Part shown: piece by piece, positions 1 through 8,079 of the stretch | How the letters are laid out: every line of letters starts with the position of its first letter | Numbering within the stretch: the first letter of the stretch is position 1 | Source of the DNA: Bradyrhizobium nitroreducens | GTDB lineage: Bacteria > Pseudomonadota > Alphaproteobacteria > Rhizobiales > Xanthobacteraceae | Assembly: GCF_002776695.1 (NCBI RefSeq) | Contig: NZ_LFJC01000003.1 | Location: 3,934,543 to 3,998,542, forward strand | Reading direction: 5' to 3' | Length of the DNA stretch: 64,000 nucleotides | Notes under the pieces: model-generated | Seen by the model: only the letters and a program-made list of their open reading frames with translations | Database searches by the model: none | Told to the model about the DNA's origin: nothing | Position numbers and translations under genes: made by a program

Positions 1-737
1 CCTTGATGCCGGCTTCCTGCACGGTCGGGACGTCGGGCAGCAGCGCGGTGCGCTTCGGCGAGGTCACCGCAAGGCCGCGGATCGCGCCGCTCTGGATCTG
101 CGGGGCGAGCAGGACGGGCGTTCCGACGACGATGGGAACGTCGCCGCCCAGCAGCGCGGTGGTGGACTGGGAATCGCCACGATACGGCACGTGCACGATC
201 TCGACGCCGGCGGTGGCGTTGAGCAATTCACCCGCAAGGTGATGGGTGCTGCCGAAGCCGACCGATCCGAAGCTGAGCGAACCCGGCTTGGCCTTGGCCA
301 TGGCGATGAGCTCGCTCAGCGATTTTGCCGGGTAGTCGCTGCGCACGGCGATGACGAGCGCATAGTAGACCAGCGTCGAGATCATCTCGAAGCTTTCGGC
401 GGGCCGGTAGGCCAGACTCTTGTAGGTCGCCGCGGAAATCGCGTGCGCGCCGGTGACGAGGCCGAGCGTGTAACCGTCAGGTGCCGCCTTGGCGACCGCG
501 TCCGCCGCGATGTTGCCGCCGGCGCCCGGCTTGGCCTCGACGATGATCGGCTGGCCGAGCTTCTTGGAGAGCCCGTCGGCGATGATGCGCGACAGCGTGT
601 CGGCCGCGCCGCCGGCGGCGAAGCCGTGCAGCAGGCGGATCGGGCGCGACGGATAGGCGTCGGCGAACACCGGTGTGGTCGCAAGAAAACCGCTGAGCAG
701 AAAAATGGCCGCAGCAAGCCGCTTCATCCCTCGCATG
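1..737 (-). CDS. Tripartite tricarboxylate transporter substrate-binding protein (Bug/TctC family), partial
   Basis: Periplasmic solute receptor of the Bug/TctC family, which binds carboxylated compounds. The gene is cut by the left edge, so the C-terminus is missing. It begins MRGMKRLAAA followed by a hydrophobic signal peptide ending near FADAYPSRP; the motif YPSRPIRL is typical of mature Bug proteins, as are GGNIAADAVAKAAPDGYT and HHLAGELL further on. The start at 737 is preferred because GGAGAA lies a few bases upstream; an internal ATG at 728 is the alternative. No TctA or TctB membrane gene is visible. It reads in the same direction as the dioxygenase and oxidoreductase genes to its right, so it may deliver a substrate for that cluster, which is inference. 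Confidence 0.85.
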
Positions 738-810
738 GATGCTTCTCCCTCAATTGTTCTATCGTTGGCCGCAACGCGCGCGGCGTCTTCAAGTCGTGAT
801 CGAAGCCGTT

Positions 811-867
811 AAAGTGTGAGCATGATCCATTCGGAAAACCGCTTCACACTTTTCCGAATCATGCTCT
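811..867. repeat. Bradyrhizobium-type intergenic palindrome (TAGAGCATGAT family)
   Basis: An imperfect hairpin whose arms are GAGCATGAT...TCGGAAAA and TTTTCCGAATCATGCTC. The same family occurs at 20374-20425. Here the repeat runs right up to the dioxygenase gene on the minus strand and supplies its TAG stop codon. Confidence 0.75.
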
Positions 868-1771
868 AACGCGCGAACTCCGTGCATTCAGGCGACGGCG
901 GCATGCCCCAGACGTCGCGTGGCAGCCCGACCCAGACTTTGGGCCGCTGCGGACGATCGCGGTGCCAGGGCCGCGGCTCGAAATAGCCGAGCGCCTCGTC
1001 GGTCATGCGGTCGAGATCGCAGAACAGCTCGACCAGATGACCATCGGGATTGCGGTGATAGATCGCGGTGTTGTGGCCGGGACCGTGGCGAACCGGGCCC
1101 CAGAGCACGGGCAGCTTGTGCCGTGCGAGATGATCGCAGGCCTGATGCATGTGCTCGGGGCCCCGCAGCTCGAAGGCGAAATGATGAAGACTGCGGACAG
1201 GCGCGCGGGCGAAGTTGAGCGTGTGATGCTCGAAGCCGCTGCGCATGAAGACGAAGCGGTCCTCGATCCAGTCGGAGACCCGCAGGCCCATCAGGTTCGC
1301 ATAAAACTCCGAAGCGGCTTTCGGATCAGGCGTGCGCAGCGCGACATGGCCGAGCTTGGCGGCGGCGAGCGCGCCGATCCGCTCCTGCGCGGGCGTCGGC
1401 GTCCAGCCCTGGATCAATTCGAAGCGCGTCCCCTCGGGGTCGCTGAAGGACAGCAGCCTGGAGACACCGGGCAGGACATCGCTGTGGATCTCGGGCCGCA
1501 GATCCGCCTGCTTCAGCGCGGCGCCCAGCGCCTCCAGCTGGACATCAGGCGATATCTCGAAAGCGATGCTCTTCAGCGCGGCATCGCCGGGCTCGATCAC
1601 GAGCGAGAGTTGCTCGGAATCGTTGGCGAGGAACAGGCGCTGTCCGTCGCGGGCAACGAGGCCAAGCCCGATCACGCCGCGGTAGTAATCGAGCAGCCGC
1701 TCCGGATCTGGCGAGGTGAAGGTCGCGTGCCGCAGCCGGGTGAAGCGTGCGATGGGTGCTTGTGTCGTCAT
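866..1771 (-). CDS. VOC superfamily protein, type I extradiol dioxygenase-like, two domains
   Basis: Likely ring-cleaving extradiol dioxygenase of the vicinal oxygen chelate superfamily. Two VOC modules are visible: an N-terminal one starting at LRHATFTSPDPERLLDYY and a C-terminal one starting at KLGHVALRTPDP. In the C-terminal module the expected metal ligands His (GHVAL), His (LHHFAFEL) and Glu (HLVELFCD) are all present, matching the His-His-Glu iron site of this family. At about 301 residues it has the usual length of the two-domain enzymes. The start at 1771 (MTTQAP) is chosen over a GTG at 1783 because GGGGGTGG lies about 8 bases upstream. It follows the MDR oxidoreductase gene closely, suggesting one operon. 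The aromatic substrate cannot be read from sequence. Confidence 0.82.
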   Translation of the reverse strand: MTTQAPIARFTRLRHATFTSPDPERLLDYYRGVIGLGLVARDGQRLFLANDSEQLSLVIEPGDAALKSIAFEISPDVQLEALGAALKQADLRPEIHSDVLPGVSRLLSFSDPEGTRFELIQGWTPTPAQERIGALAAAKLGHVALRTPDPKAASEFYANLMGLRVSDWIEDRFVFMRSGFEHHTLNFARAPVRSLHHFAFELRGPEHMHQACDHLARHKLPVLWGPVRHGPGHNTAIYHRNPDGHLVELFCDLDRMTDEALGYFEPRPWHRDRPQRPKVWVGLPRDVWGMPPSPECTEFAR

Positions 1772-1787
1772 CGTGCGGTCCACCCCC

Positions 1788-2780
1788 TCATGGAATCATG
1801 ATGATCTTGCCGAGCGCGGAGCCCTGCTCCAGCAGCGTATGCGCCTTGCTGACCTCGTCGAGCTTCAACACCGCAGAGATGGCCGGCTTGATGGCATTGC
1901 GGCCCAGCGCCTCGATCACGCTGCGCATCAGGGCACGTCGGCCCTCGCGATCATGATCGTAAATGTGGAAAGAGAAGCAGCGTATCGCCGGACAAATGTC
2001 GAGATGATCGCGCATCGCCGCCATCAAATTCTCTTCCGGCAATCCGGCAAAGGCATTGTACGACAGCAGCGTGCCCCATTTGCCGAGCGCGCCGAGATAG
2101 GCGGTGAATTCCGGCCCGCAGACGTGATCGAGCACGAGGCCGACACCCTCGCCGTCGGTCAGCTCGCGGGTGCGCGCCACCACGTCCTCATTGCGATAGA
2201 AGATGATGTGATCGGCACCGTTCGCCTTGGCAAACGCGGCCTTCTCCTCCGTCGAGACCGTGCCGATGACGGTCATCCCGGCGAGCTTCGCCAACTGCAC
2301 CAGCGCGGTGCCGACGCCGCCGGCAGCCCCAATCACCAGCACGCTTTTGGGGGCGCGCGGATGGCGGCATTCATGCAGCAACGCGTAGGCGACCTGGTAG
2401 TTCGACAGGCACACCGCGGCTTGCAGATCGACATTGTCCGGCAGCGTATGCACGGCATCCGCGGGCGCAACGACATAGTCGGCATAGCAACCGCCGCGCT
2501 GGGAGAGATCGCGCGCGCTCAGCAGCACCTTCTGCCCGATCGCAAAGCCCTCGACACCGGGCCCGAGCGCGGAAATGCGTCCCGCGACGTCATTGCCGGG
2601 ATTGGCCGGCAGCGGCGGCATCCATTTGTAGACGCCGCGCCGGATCAGCGCATCGGGCTGCCCGACGCCGAACGCCTCGGCCCGAATCTGCACCTGGCCA
2701 GGTCCGGGCACGGGCACCGGAAGCTCGACCACCTCAAGTGCCTCCGGCCCACCCGGCTGACGCACCAGCACCGCCCTCAT
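1788..2780 (-). CDS. Zinc-independent MDR family quinone oxidoreductase-like protein
   Basis: Medium-chain dehydrogenase/reductase of the quinone oxidoreductase type (330 residues, normal length). It has the N-terminal GroES-like fold with NPGNDVAGRISALGPGV and the Rossmann motif VIGAAGGVGTALVQLAKLAG near residue 150, expected to bind NADPH. No structural zinc cysteines are seen, as in quinone reductases. GAGGAGAT sits just before the ATG. The gene is divergent from the GntR regulator gene, and the shared intergenic region carries the operator-like element at 2804-2836, so it is probably controlled by that regulator. It is followed within 20 bases by the VOC dioxygenase gene. The physiological substrate is unknown; it could act on a quinone or enone intermediate. 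Confidence 0.85.
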   Translation of the reverse strand: MRAVLVRQPGGPEALEVVELPVPVPGPGQVQIRAEAFGVGQPDALIRRGVYKWMPPLPANPGNDVAGRISALGPGVEGFAIGQKVLLSARDLSQRGGCYADYVVAPADAVHTLPDNVDLQAAVCLSNYQVAYALLHECRHPRAPKSVLVIGAAGGVGTALVQLAKLAGMTVIGTVSTEEKAAFAKANGADHIIFYRNEDVVARTRELTDGEGVGLVLDHVCGPEFTAYLGALGKWGTLLSYNAFAGLPEENLMAAMRDHLDICPAIRCFSFHIYDHDREGRRALMRSVIEALGRNAIKPAISAVLKLDEVSKAHTLLEQGSALGKIIMIP

Positions 2781-2803
2781 GATCTCCTCGGCCTCTCAAC
2801 CCA

Positions 2804-2836
2804 TATTTTCGAAAATCATACCGTTTACGAAAATTA
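2804..2836. promoter_or_regulatory. Operator-like element, copy 1 (GntR/FCD target)
   Basis: TATTTTCGAAAAT followed by CATACCGTTTA and then CGAAAATTA. It contains a perfect ATTTTCGAAAAT palindrome. Nearly the same element recurs at 3632-3665, before the FAH hydrolase gene. Two copies flanking the GntR gene argue that it is the binding site of that regulator. Confidence 0.7.
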
Positions 2837-2890
2837 TTGCAAGATGGTCGTTGGCGCGGCATCTTGGGCCATCGATTCATTGGCAGAGCC

Positions 2891-3592
2891 ATGCCCGACA
2901 GCGCCATTCGTCCCCGCAAGGAATTCGGCAAGACCATCGCCGCCGACATCACCCATCGGCTGCGCGAGGAGATCATTGCCTGCGCGCTTCCGCCGGGCGA
3001 GCCACTGCGCTTCGACGTGCTGCGCGAGCGGTTCGGTGCCAGCTTTACGACGCTGCGCGAGGCGCTGACGGCACTCGCCGCCGAAGGCCTGGTCGACGCG
3101 CAGGAGCAACGCGGCTTTCGCGTCGCGCCGGTCAGCCGCCAGGATCTGATCGAAATCACCGACGCGCGGGTGCTGGTGGAAGTGGAATTGATCCGCCGCT
3201 CGATCCAGAGGGGCGATGACGATTGGGAAATCGCCGTGATATCCACACTGCATCGGTTGAAGCGAATCGAGCAGCGCGATCCCGAACATCCCCTGCGCGA
3301 TCCCGAATGGAAGATCGCGCACCGCCAATTCCACCAGGCGCTGGTCTCCGCCTGCGGCACCGCCACGCTGCTCGCCATCCGCGCCGAGCTGTTCGACCGT
3401 GCCGAGCGCTACCGGCATCTGTCGGCCAATTTCCGGCCGCGCCCGCGCGACAAGGCCGGCGAGCACCAGGCCATCATGCAGGCCGCGATCTCGCGCAATG
3501 CCGATCTCGCCGTGCAGCTGATCGAGACGCATATCCGCTCGACCGCCGACAACGTCGCGACCTACGCCGCGCATCTGCTCGACACTGAATAG
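2891..3592 (+). CDS. GntR family transcriptional regulator, FadR/FCD subfamily
   Basis: Ligand-responsive repressor or activator of about 233 residues. The N-terminal winged helix is visible (ITHRLREEIIACALPPGEPLR, then TTLREALTALAAEGLV), followed by an all-helical FCD domain with metal-binding type histidines (HRQFHQAL, EHQAIMQA, ETHIRS). FCD regulators usually sense small carboxylates. The start at 2891 (MPDSAIRP) is preferred; an upstream in-frame start at 2837 would fall at the end of the operator-like element. The gene lies between the divergent MDR oxidoreductase gene and the FAH hydrolase gene. Both gaps contain the TATTTTCGAAAAT element, so it most likely controls both sides and itself. 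Confidence 0.88.
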   Translation: MPDSAIRPRKEFGKTIAADITHRLREEIIACALPPGEPLRFDVLRERFGASFTTLREALTALAAEGLVDAQEQRGFRVAPVSRQDLIEITDARVLVEVELIRRSIQRGDDDWEIAVISTLHRLKRIEQRDPEHPLRDPEWKIAHRQFHQALVSACGTATLLAIRAELFDRAERYRHLSANFRPRPRDKAGEHQAIMQAAISRNADLAVQLIETHIRSTADNVATYAAHLLDTE

Positions 3593-3631
3593 GCGGGCAG
3601 CATTTTCGCGCGGTGGGCTTGCGCCGCGCCT

Positions 3632-3665
3632 TATTTTCGAAAATAATATGGTATATCGAAAATTA
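3632..3665. promoter_or_regulatory. Operator-like element, copy 2 (GntR/FCD target)
   Basis: TATTTTCGAAAAT, then AATATGGTATAT, then CGAAAATTA. It matches the element at 2804-2836 at both ends; the central spacer is one base longer. It lies 20 bases before the start of the FAH-family gene, a position that suits repression. Confidence 0.7.
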
Positions 3666-3684
3666 GAACCCTTGGGGCGTGACC

Positions 3685-4548
3685 ATGAAGCTATTGTCGT
3701 TCTTGGACGGAAATCGGGAAAGCTGGGGCGCCGTTGTCGAAAACGGCGTGGTGGATCTCGGCCGCGCCCTGCCCCAGTACCCGACGCTTGCGGACTTCCT
3801 GGGCAGCGACGACTACGCCAAGCGCGAGGCGATTGTCGCCGGACGCAAGCCGACGATTGCGCTGAGCGACGTCAAATATCTTCCCGTGATCCCGCGGCCG
3901 GAAAAGATCGTCTGCGCCGTTCGCAATTATCTCGACCACCACAACGAAGCCGTGGCGTTCGGCATGAAGCGCGAGATCACCGAGTTTCCGCCGATCTTCC
4001 TGCGGGTCTGGCGCTCCCAGGTTGCGCACAACGCGCCGGTGATCCGGCCGAAGGTTTCGGACAATTTCGACTGGGAGGGCGAGCTCGCCGTCGTCATCGG
4101 CAAGGGCGGCCGTCACATCAGCCAGGCTGACGCGTGGAATCACGTGGCGGGCTACTCGATCTACAACGACGTCAGCGTGCGCGACTGGCAGCGTCATGCG
4201 CAGCAGATCGCCTCGGGCAAGAACTTCGTCGGCACCGGCCCGTTCGGTCCGTGGCTGGTCACGCCGGACGAGATCGGCGATCCCACCAAGCTCAAGCTGG
4301 AGACGCGCGTCAACGGCGCGACCGTGCAGTCCTCCGACACCTCGATGCTGATCTTCTCGATCCCGCGGCTGATCGAATATTGCTCGACCATCTTCGACCT
4401 CGTGCCCGGCGACGTCATCGCGACAGGCACGCCGGCCGGCGTCGGCTTCACCCGCAAGCCGCCGGTCTTCCTCAAGCCGGGCGATGTGGTCGAGGTCGAG
4501 ATCGAGAATATCGGCGTGCTCCGCAATCCCGTCGTGGACGAGGCGTAA
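3685..4548 (+). CDS. Fumarylacetoacetate hydrolase (FAH) family protein
   Basis: FAH-fold enzyme of about 287 residues; the family hydrolyses, isomerises or decarboxylates beta-keto acids from aromatic ring cleavage. Visible family signatures are KIVCAVRNYLDHHNEA, the metal-binding stretch FDWEGELAVVIGKG, GYSIYNDVSVRDWQ and the C-terminal VIATGTPAGVGF. ATG at 3685 is preferred over GTG at 3679, with CTTGGGG upstream. The gene is 8 bases before the AA_synth gene and directly behind the second GntR operator-like element. With the extradiol dioxygenase on the other side of the regulator this suggests processing of a meta-cleavage product; the exact reaction is inference. Confidence 0.87.
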   Translation: MKLLSFLDGNRESWGAVVENGVVDLGRALPQYPTLADFLGSDDYAKREAIVAGRKPTIALSDVKYLPVIPRPEKIVCAVRNYLDHHNEAVAFGMKREITEFPPIFLRVWRSQVAHNAPVIRPKVSDNFDWEGELAVVIGKGGRHISQADAWNHVAGYSIYNDVSVRDWQRHAQQIASGKNFVGTGPFGPWLVTPDEIGDPTKLKLETRVNGATVQSSDTSMLIFSIPRLIEYCSTIFDLVPGDVIATGTPAGVGFTRKPPVFLKPGDVVEVEIENIGVLRNPVVDEA

Positions 4549-4556
4549 GGCCACTC

Positions 4557-5135
4557 ATGTCCTACGACATCCGCAAGACCGCGCTCAGCGTCGAGACCAT
4601 CTGGCACGAGCGCGGGCCGCGGCGGGAGACGCCGCTTCTGGTCGGCACCGCCATCGCGATCATCCGCAATCCCTTCGCCGGCCGCTACGAGCCCGACCTG
4701 ATGCCGTTCCAGGCGTCCTTGCGCCAGCTCGGGCGCGAGCTTGCGACACAGCTGATCGCGCAGCTCGGCGGCGCGGAACGCATCGAAGCCTATGGCAAGG
4801 GCATCATCGTCGGCGAGGACGGCGAGCTCGAGCATGGCGCCGTCTGGCACGAAGCCGGCGGCCACGGCATGCGCGAAGTGATGGGACAGCCCAAGGCGAT
4901 CGTTCCGGCGGCGAAGACGATCGGCGGCCCCGGCACGCGGCTCATGGTGCCGCTCGGCCACATCCAGGCCGCCTATGTCCGCAGCCATTTCGGCACCGCG
5001 GAGATGACGCTATGGGATTCGCCGCGGCGCGACGAGATCGCCTTCGGCCTCGTGATGGCCACCGGCGGCCGCCCCCACGCGCGCATCGGCGGCCTCAAGG
5101 CATCGGAGATTTCGGTGCACGATGGGCAGCGGTGA
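4557..5135 (+). CDS. AA_synth (DUF1185) family protein
   Basis: A 192-residue protein of the 'amino acid synthesis' family (PF06684, DUF1185), whose biochemical function is not established. The recognisable features are GTAIAIIRNPFAGRYEPDL near residue 30, a glycine-rich centre, HEAGGHGMREVMG near residue 98 and a C-terminal RIGGLKASE. The ATG at 4557 lies 8 bases after the stop of the FAH gene, so the two are co-transcribed. Homologues often sit beside FAH and amidohydrolase genes in catabolic clusters, which fits here, but no reaction can be assigned. Confidence 0.75.
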   Translation: MSYDIRKTALSVETIWHERGPRRETPLLVGTAIAIIRNPFAGRYEPDLMPFQASLRQLGRELATQLIAQLGGAERIEAYGKGIIVGEDGELEHGAVWHEAGGHGMREVMGQPKAIVPAAKTIGGPGTRLMVPLGHIQAAYVRSHFGTAEMTLWDSPRRDEIAFGLVMATGGRPHARIGGLKASEISVHDGQR

Positions 5136-5150
5136 GGCGTCGGCGCGCGC

Positions 5151-5978
5151 TCAGTGCGCGCCGCACCGGCAGCGCTCGTAGTCCGCGGGATCGTGGCTGT
5201 TGACGATGCTCACGCGGTCGCCGTGATCGCGATTCAGCGTGCGCAGCCGTTCCTGGTTGGCGATCCGCATGTCGCGGTCCATGTCGCCGCGGCGCTGGAA
5301 GTAGCCGAGCATCAACGGCATGCGTGGCGATGCGTCGAGCTGGGCGTGATGGAAATAGCTGTCTCCGGCATGCAAGAGCCATTTGTCGCCCGAGCGCACC
5401 GCAATGCCGCAATGGCCGAGCGTGTGGCCGGCAAGCGGGATCATCAGGACGTCCGCCTCCTTGTCGCCGAGCGCGCGCACGCCCTTGAAGCCGAACCAGT
5501 CCTCGCCGGCTTCGCCATAAAATGCCCAGCGCGGTCCGTGGCTCCACTGGCCCGTGACATAGCGCCCTTCGGGCGGTGCAGGCTTGCGCAGCACCGCCAT
5601 GTCGTATTCGGCGCGATGGACGTGGATCGCGGCGTGGGGAAAGTCGGGCACGCCGCCGGCGTGGTCGCGGTCGAGATGCGTCAATAGCACGTGGCGCAAA
5701 TCCTTGGGTGAATAGCCGAGTGCCCTCACCTGCTCGACCGCCGTCTCCGCGGGATCGAGTCGTGGCGCGGTCTGCCGCACCCACCGCCGCCCCAGCCGCT
5801 CGGGCGATGCGATGTCGTCGAGACCGATGCCGGTGTCGACCAGAGCGAGCCCGTCATTCGTTTCCACCAGCAGGCAGTGGCAGACGAGGCGGGCGCGCTG
5901 GAACAGGCTGCCGCTGCCGTTCACCAGGCGGCGGCCGATCGGGCACATCGTGCCGGTGTTGAGATGGTGGATCTTCAT
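5151..5978 (-). CDS. MBL-fold metallo-hydrolase
   Basis: Metallo-beta-lactamase fold hydrolase of 275 residues. The metal motif is THLDRDHAGG near residue 100, a HxDxDH variant of the usual HxHxDH; the remaining ligands are visible as GHTLGHCG and LLHAGDSYFHH, and SHDP near the C-terminus. This variant occurs in lactonase-like and hydrolase-like MBL proteins. The C-terminus is Cys- and His-rich (CRCGAH). The gene is divergent from a LysR regulator gene with a 94-base shared promoter region carrying a dyad at 6037-6055, suggesting that the LysR protein controls it. The substrate is unknown. Confidence 0.83.
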   Translation of the reverse strand: MKIHHLNTGTMCPIGRRLVNGSGSLFQRARLVCHCLLVETNDGLALVDTGIGLDDIASPERLGRRWVRQTAPRLDPAETAVEQVRALGYSPKDLRHVLLTHLDRDHAGGVPDFPHAAIHVHRAEYDMAVLRKPAPPEGRYVTGQWSHGPRWAFYGEAGEDWFGFKGVRALGDKEADVLMIPLAGHTLGHCGIAVRSGDKWLLHAGDSYFHHAQLDASPRMPLMLGYFQRRGDMDRDMRIANQERLRTLNRDHGDRVSIVNSHDPADYERCRCGAH

Positions 5979-6036
5979 CGCGTGTCCCTGCCGGTTACGA
6001 GCAGGGCGTTCTTGCCATCGTTCACGGCATAGGTAA

Positions 6037-6055
6037 AATATCGAGTATTGATATT
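6037..6055. promoter_or_regulatory. AATATC-N7-GATATT dyad, candidate LysR site
   Basis: A perfect 6-base inverted repeat with a 7-base spacer in the AT-rich divergent promoter region between the MBL hydrolase gene and the LysR gene. It ends 17 bases before the LysR start. Its size and position suit a LysR-type operator. Confidence 0.5.
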
Positions 6056-6072
6056 ATCTCTAGGCCAATCCT

Positions 6073-6945
6073 ATGGATATCCGCGAGCTTCGCTACTTCG
6101 CCGCCGTCTACCGCGAACGCAACCTGACCGCGGCCGCGCGGGCCTGCTTCGTGTCGCAGCCCTCGATCTCGACCGCGATCACCCATCTGGAGGCCGAGCT
6201 CGGCACCACCCTGTTCATCCGGCACAAGAAGGGCGTCGCGCCGACCGCCTCGGCCGAACAGTTTCACGCCCTCGCCCGCCGCATCATCGACGAGACCGAT
6301 GCCGCGCGCGCCCTGTTCAGGAAGCCGAGCACCAAGACGAATGTCACGCTCGGCCTGATGCGCACGCTCGACGTGCCCCGGACCATCGCGCTCTTGAAGC
6401 CGCTGACGGCGCGCAGCGACGTTTCACTCCGGCTCGTCGGCAGCGACGAGCCCGCCGATGCACGCATCATCTCGAAGAGCATGCTGCGCAAGGAGGAGCA
6501 GTTCGTCGCGCTGTGGAGCGAGCGCTATGTCGCGGCGCTGCCGCCGTCGCATCCGCTGACGCTCAAGGACAAGCTTCGCACCGCCGATCTCGCCGGCGTG
6601 CCCCTGATCGATCGCTGCCATTGCGAGCAGAGCGCGTTCTTCGGCCGCGGTGCGCAGCGGCGGCACACCGCGGCGATCGCGCAGTCGGAAGATTGGGCCA
6701 TCGCGCTGGTCGCCGCAGGGGTCGGCATCGCCATCGTCCCCGAGGGCGTGGCGCGCGGCAATCCCGAGGTCGCCGTGCGCGAGATCGAGGTCAAGGTGAA
6801 GCGCGAGGTCGGCCTCGCCTACCGCGCCTCGGCGCCGCTGGCGGATGCGCTGAAGGAATTCGTCGGGAAGCTGCAGAAGCGGCGCGGGCCGGCTCGAACC
6901 GGGCGCCGCACTGGCACCCGCAAAGCCCTCAGCCCTTCGAGATGA
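6073..6945 (+). CDS. LysR family transcriptional regulator
   Basis: LysR-type regulator of 290 residues. The N-terminal helix-turn-helix is clear (MDIRELRYFAAVYRERNLTAAARA, then VSQPSISTAITHLEAELG), followed by the linker helix and a substrate-binding domain. The effector domain contains LIDRCHCEQSAFF with two cysteines, which is unusual. The C-terminal tail is basic (KKRRGPARTGRRTGTRK type sequence). It is divergent from the MBL hydrolase gene and convergent with the lipoprotein gene, overlapping the latter's 3' end by 17 bases. It probably regulates the MBL gene and itself through the dyad at 6037-6055. Confidence 0.88.
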   Translation: MDIRELRYFAAVYRERNLTAAARACFVSQPSISTAITHLEAELGTTLFIRHKKGVAPTASAEQFHALARRIIDETDAARALFRKPSTKTNVTLGLMRTLDVPRTIALLKPLTARSDVSLRLVGSDEPADARIISKSMLRKEEQFVALWSERYVAALPPSHPLTLKDKLRTADLAGVPLIDRCHCEQSAFFGRGAQRRHTAAIAQSEDWAIALVAAGVGIAIVPEGVARGNPEVAVREIEVKVKREVGLAYRASAPLADALKEFVGKLQKRRGPARTGRRTGTRKALSPSR

Positions 6946-7690
6946 CCGCGCGCCCGTAAGGCGGCTGCGCCTGGACCGGCGGGTTGGCGGTCTGGGCGGC
7001 GAGCTCGCCGATCAGGCGGTCGGCGTCGGCGGCCATGCCGTCCGGGGCCTGGATCACCAGGCGCTCCAGCGCCCAGCGATAGGAGGAGACGCGCTGCTCC
7101 AGGCATTGCTGCACCCACTGCACGATCAGCGAGTTCTCCTGCATGCGCGCGACCGCGTCCTCCTTCTCCCTCGGCGAGAGCGCGGAGACGCGTGCCATGC
7201 TGGCGTCGCGCTTCCGGTCGAGGTCGATGACGCGGATCGCGGAGGCGAAGAACGGCTCGAAGCGGGTGATGTCGTTGCGCACGTCCTCCATCAGCTGCGC
7301 ATAGCGCGAGGAATGCGAGCGGTGCGGCTCGTCGATGAGCGTGCGCCCGTACATGGTGCGGTCGAACACGATCTTCTGCCGCCAGGGCGATGGCATCGCC
7401 TTGTAGTCGCCGAACACGCTCTTCCAGGCGGGACGCGACAGCGGCGGCTCGATCATGGGATAGGCGAGGTCGCGCAGCTGGCGCTCCTCGTCGGTCAGCT
7501 GGAATTGCGAAGGCTTCAGGCCGACGCTGCCGGTGACCTCGGCGCCGAGCCAGCGATGCATGTCGTCGCTGCGCATGTCGGCGCGGGTGCGGCCGAAATC
7601 GCCACCGCTGCACGCGCCAAGGGTCGCAGCGAGCAGTGCGAGCAGGACGGCCGATAGAACGGGCCGGATCTGGCGGATGGTGTCCGGCAT
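6929..7690 (-). CDS. Putative lipoprotein of unknown function
   Basis: A 253-residue protein with an N-terminal signal sequence ending in the lipobox LGAC (cysteine at about residue 27), so it is expected to be lipid-anchored in the envelope. The rest is charged, mostly helical and tryptophan-containing (WRQKIVFDRTMYGRTL, RYAQLMEDVRNDITRF), with no enzyme motif I can recognise. The C-terminal 30 residues are proline-rich. It appears to be a conserved hypothetical of the Bradyrhizobium type. Its 3' end overlaps the convergent LysR gene by 17 bases. Confidence 0.75.
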   Translation of the reverse strand: MPDTIRQIRPVLSAVLLALLAATLGACSGGDFGRTRADMRSDDMHRWLGAEVTGSVGLKPSQFQLTDEERQLRDLAYPMIEPPLSRPAWKSVFGDYKAMPSPWRQKIVFDRTMYGRTLIDEPHRSHSSRYAQLMEDVRNDITRFEPFFASAIRVIDLDRKRDASMARVSALSPREKEDAVARMQENSLIVQWVQQCLEQRVSSYRWALERLVIQAPDGMAADADRLIGELAAQTANPPVQAQPPYGRAVISKG

Positions 7691-7706
7691 TGCACGAAGC
7701 CGGATG

Positions 7707-7895
7707 TCAGCGACGGCGACGACGGCGCCCCGGCGCTGTGCCCTGCTCCGGTCCGCGATCGCCGCTGGTTTCGTCGCTCTCGCGCTCGATGCGGATCACC
7801 GGGAGGATCAGAATCGTCCCCATGTCCGCGCGCGGTGTGACGTCCCCCGACGAGCCTACCCGGCGACCGGCCGGAAATTCGATGATGGTCCCCAT
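7707..7895 (-). CDS. Small protein of unknown function, Arg-rich C-terminus
   Basis: A 62-residue reading frame preceded by GAGAGAG about 6 bases before the ATG. It starts MGTIIEFPAG, a beginning I associate with small rhizobial hypothetical proteins, and contains a second MGTILILPV segment at residue 25, so the N-terminal motif is repeated. The C-terminus ends in a run of six arginines. It lies 16 bases before the lipoprotein gene on the same strand. No function can be assigned, and a spurious frame cannot be excluded. Confidence 0.55.
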   Translation of the reverse strand: MGTIIEFPAGRRVGSSGDVTPRADMGTILILPVIRIERESDETSGDRGPEQGTAPGRRRRRR

Positions 7896-8079
7896 GTCAG
7901 CTCTCTCAATTGCCGCGCGATCAAATACGCTCCTGCAACATGGCGATCATTAAGATCAGCTCATGGTTAACGGGGTGTAAACGTGCCTCTCGGACCGTAA
8001 CCGCACGGGCCGGACCCGCCGTCCCGTTGCGGCACGAAATGGCCTCGAATTCAAGGATCCGCTTCACGCCTCGTTTTCC

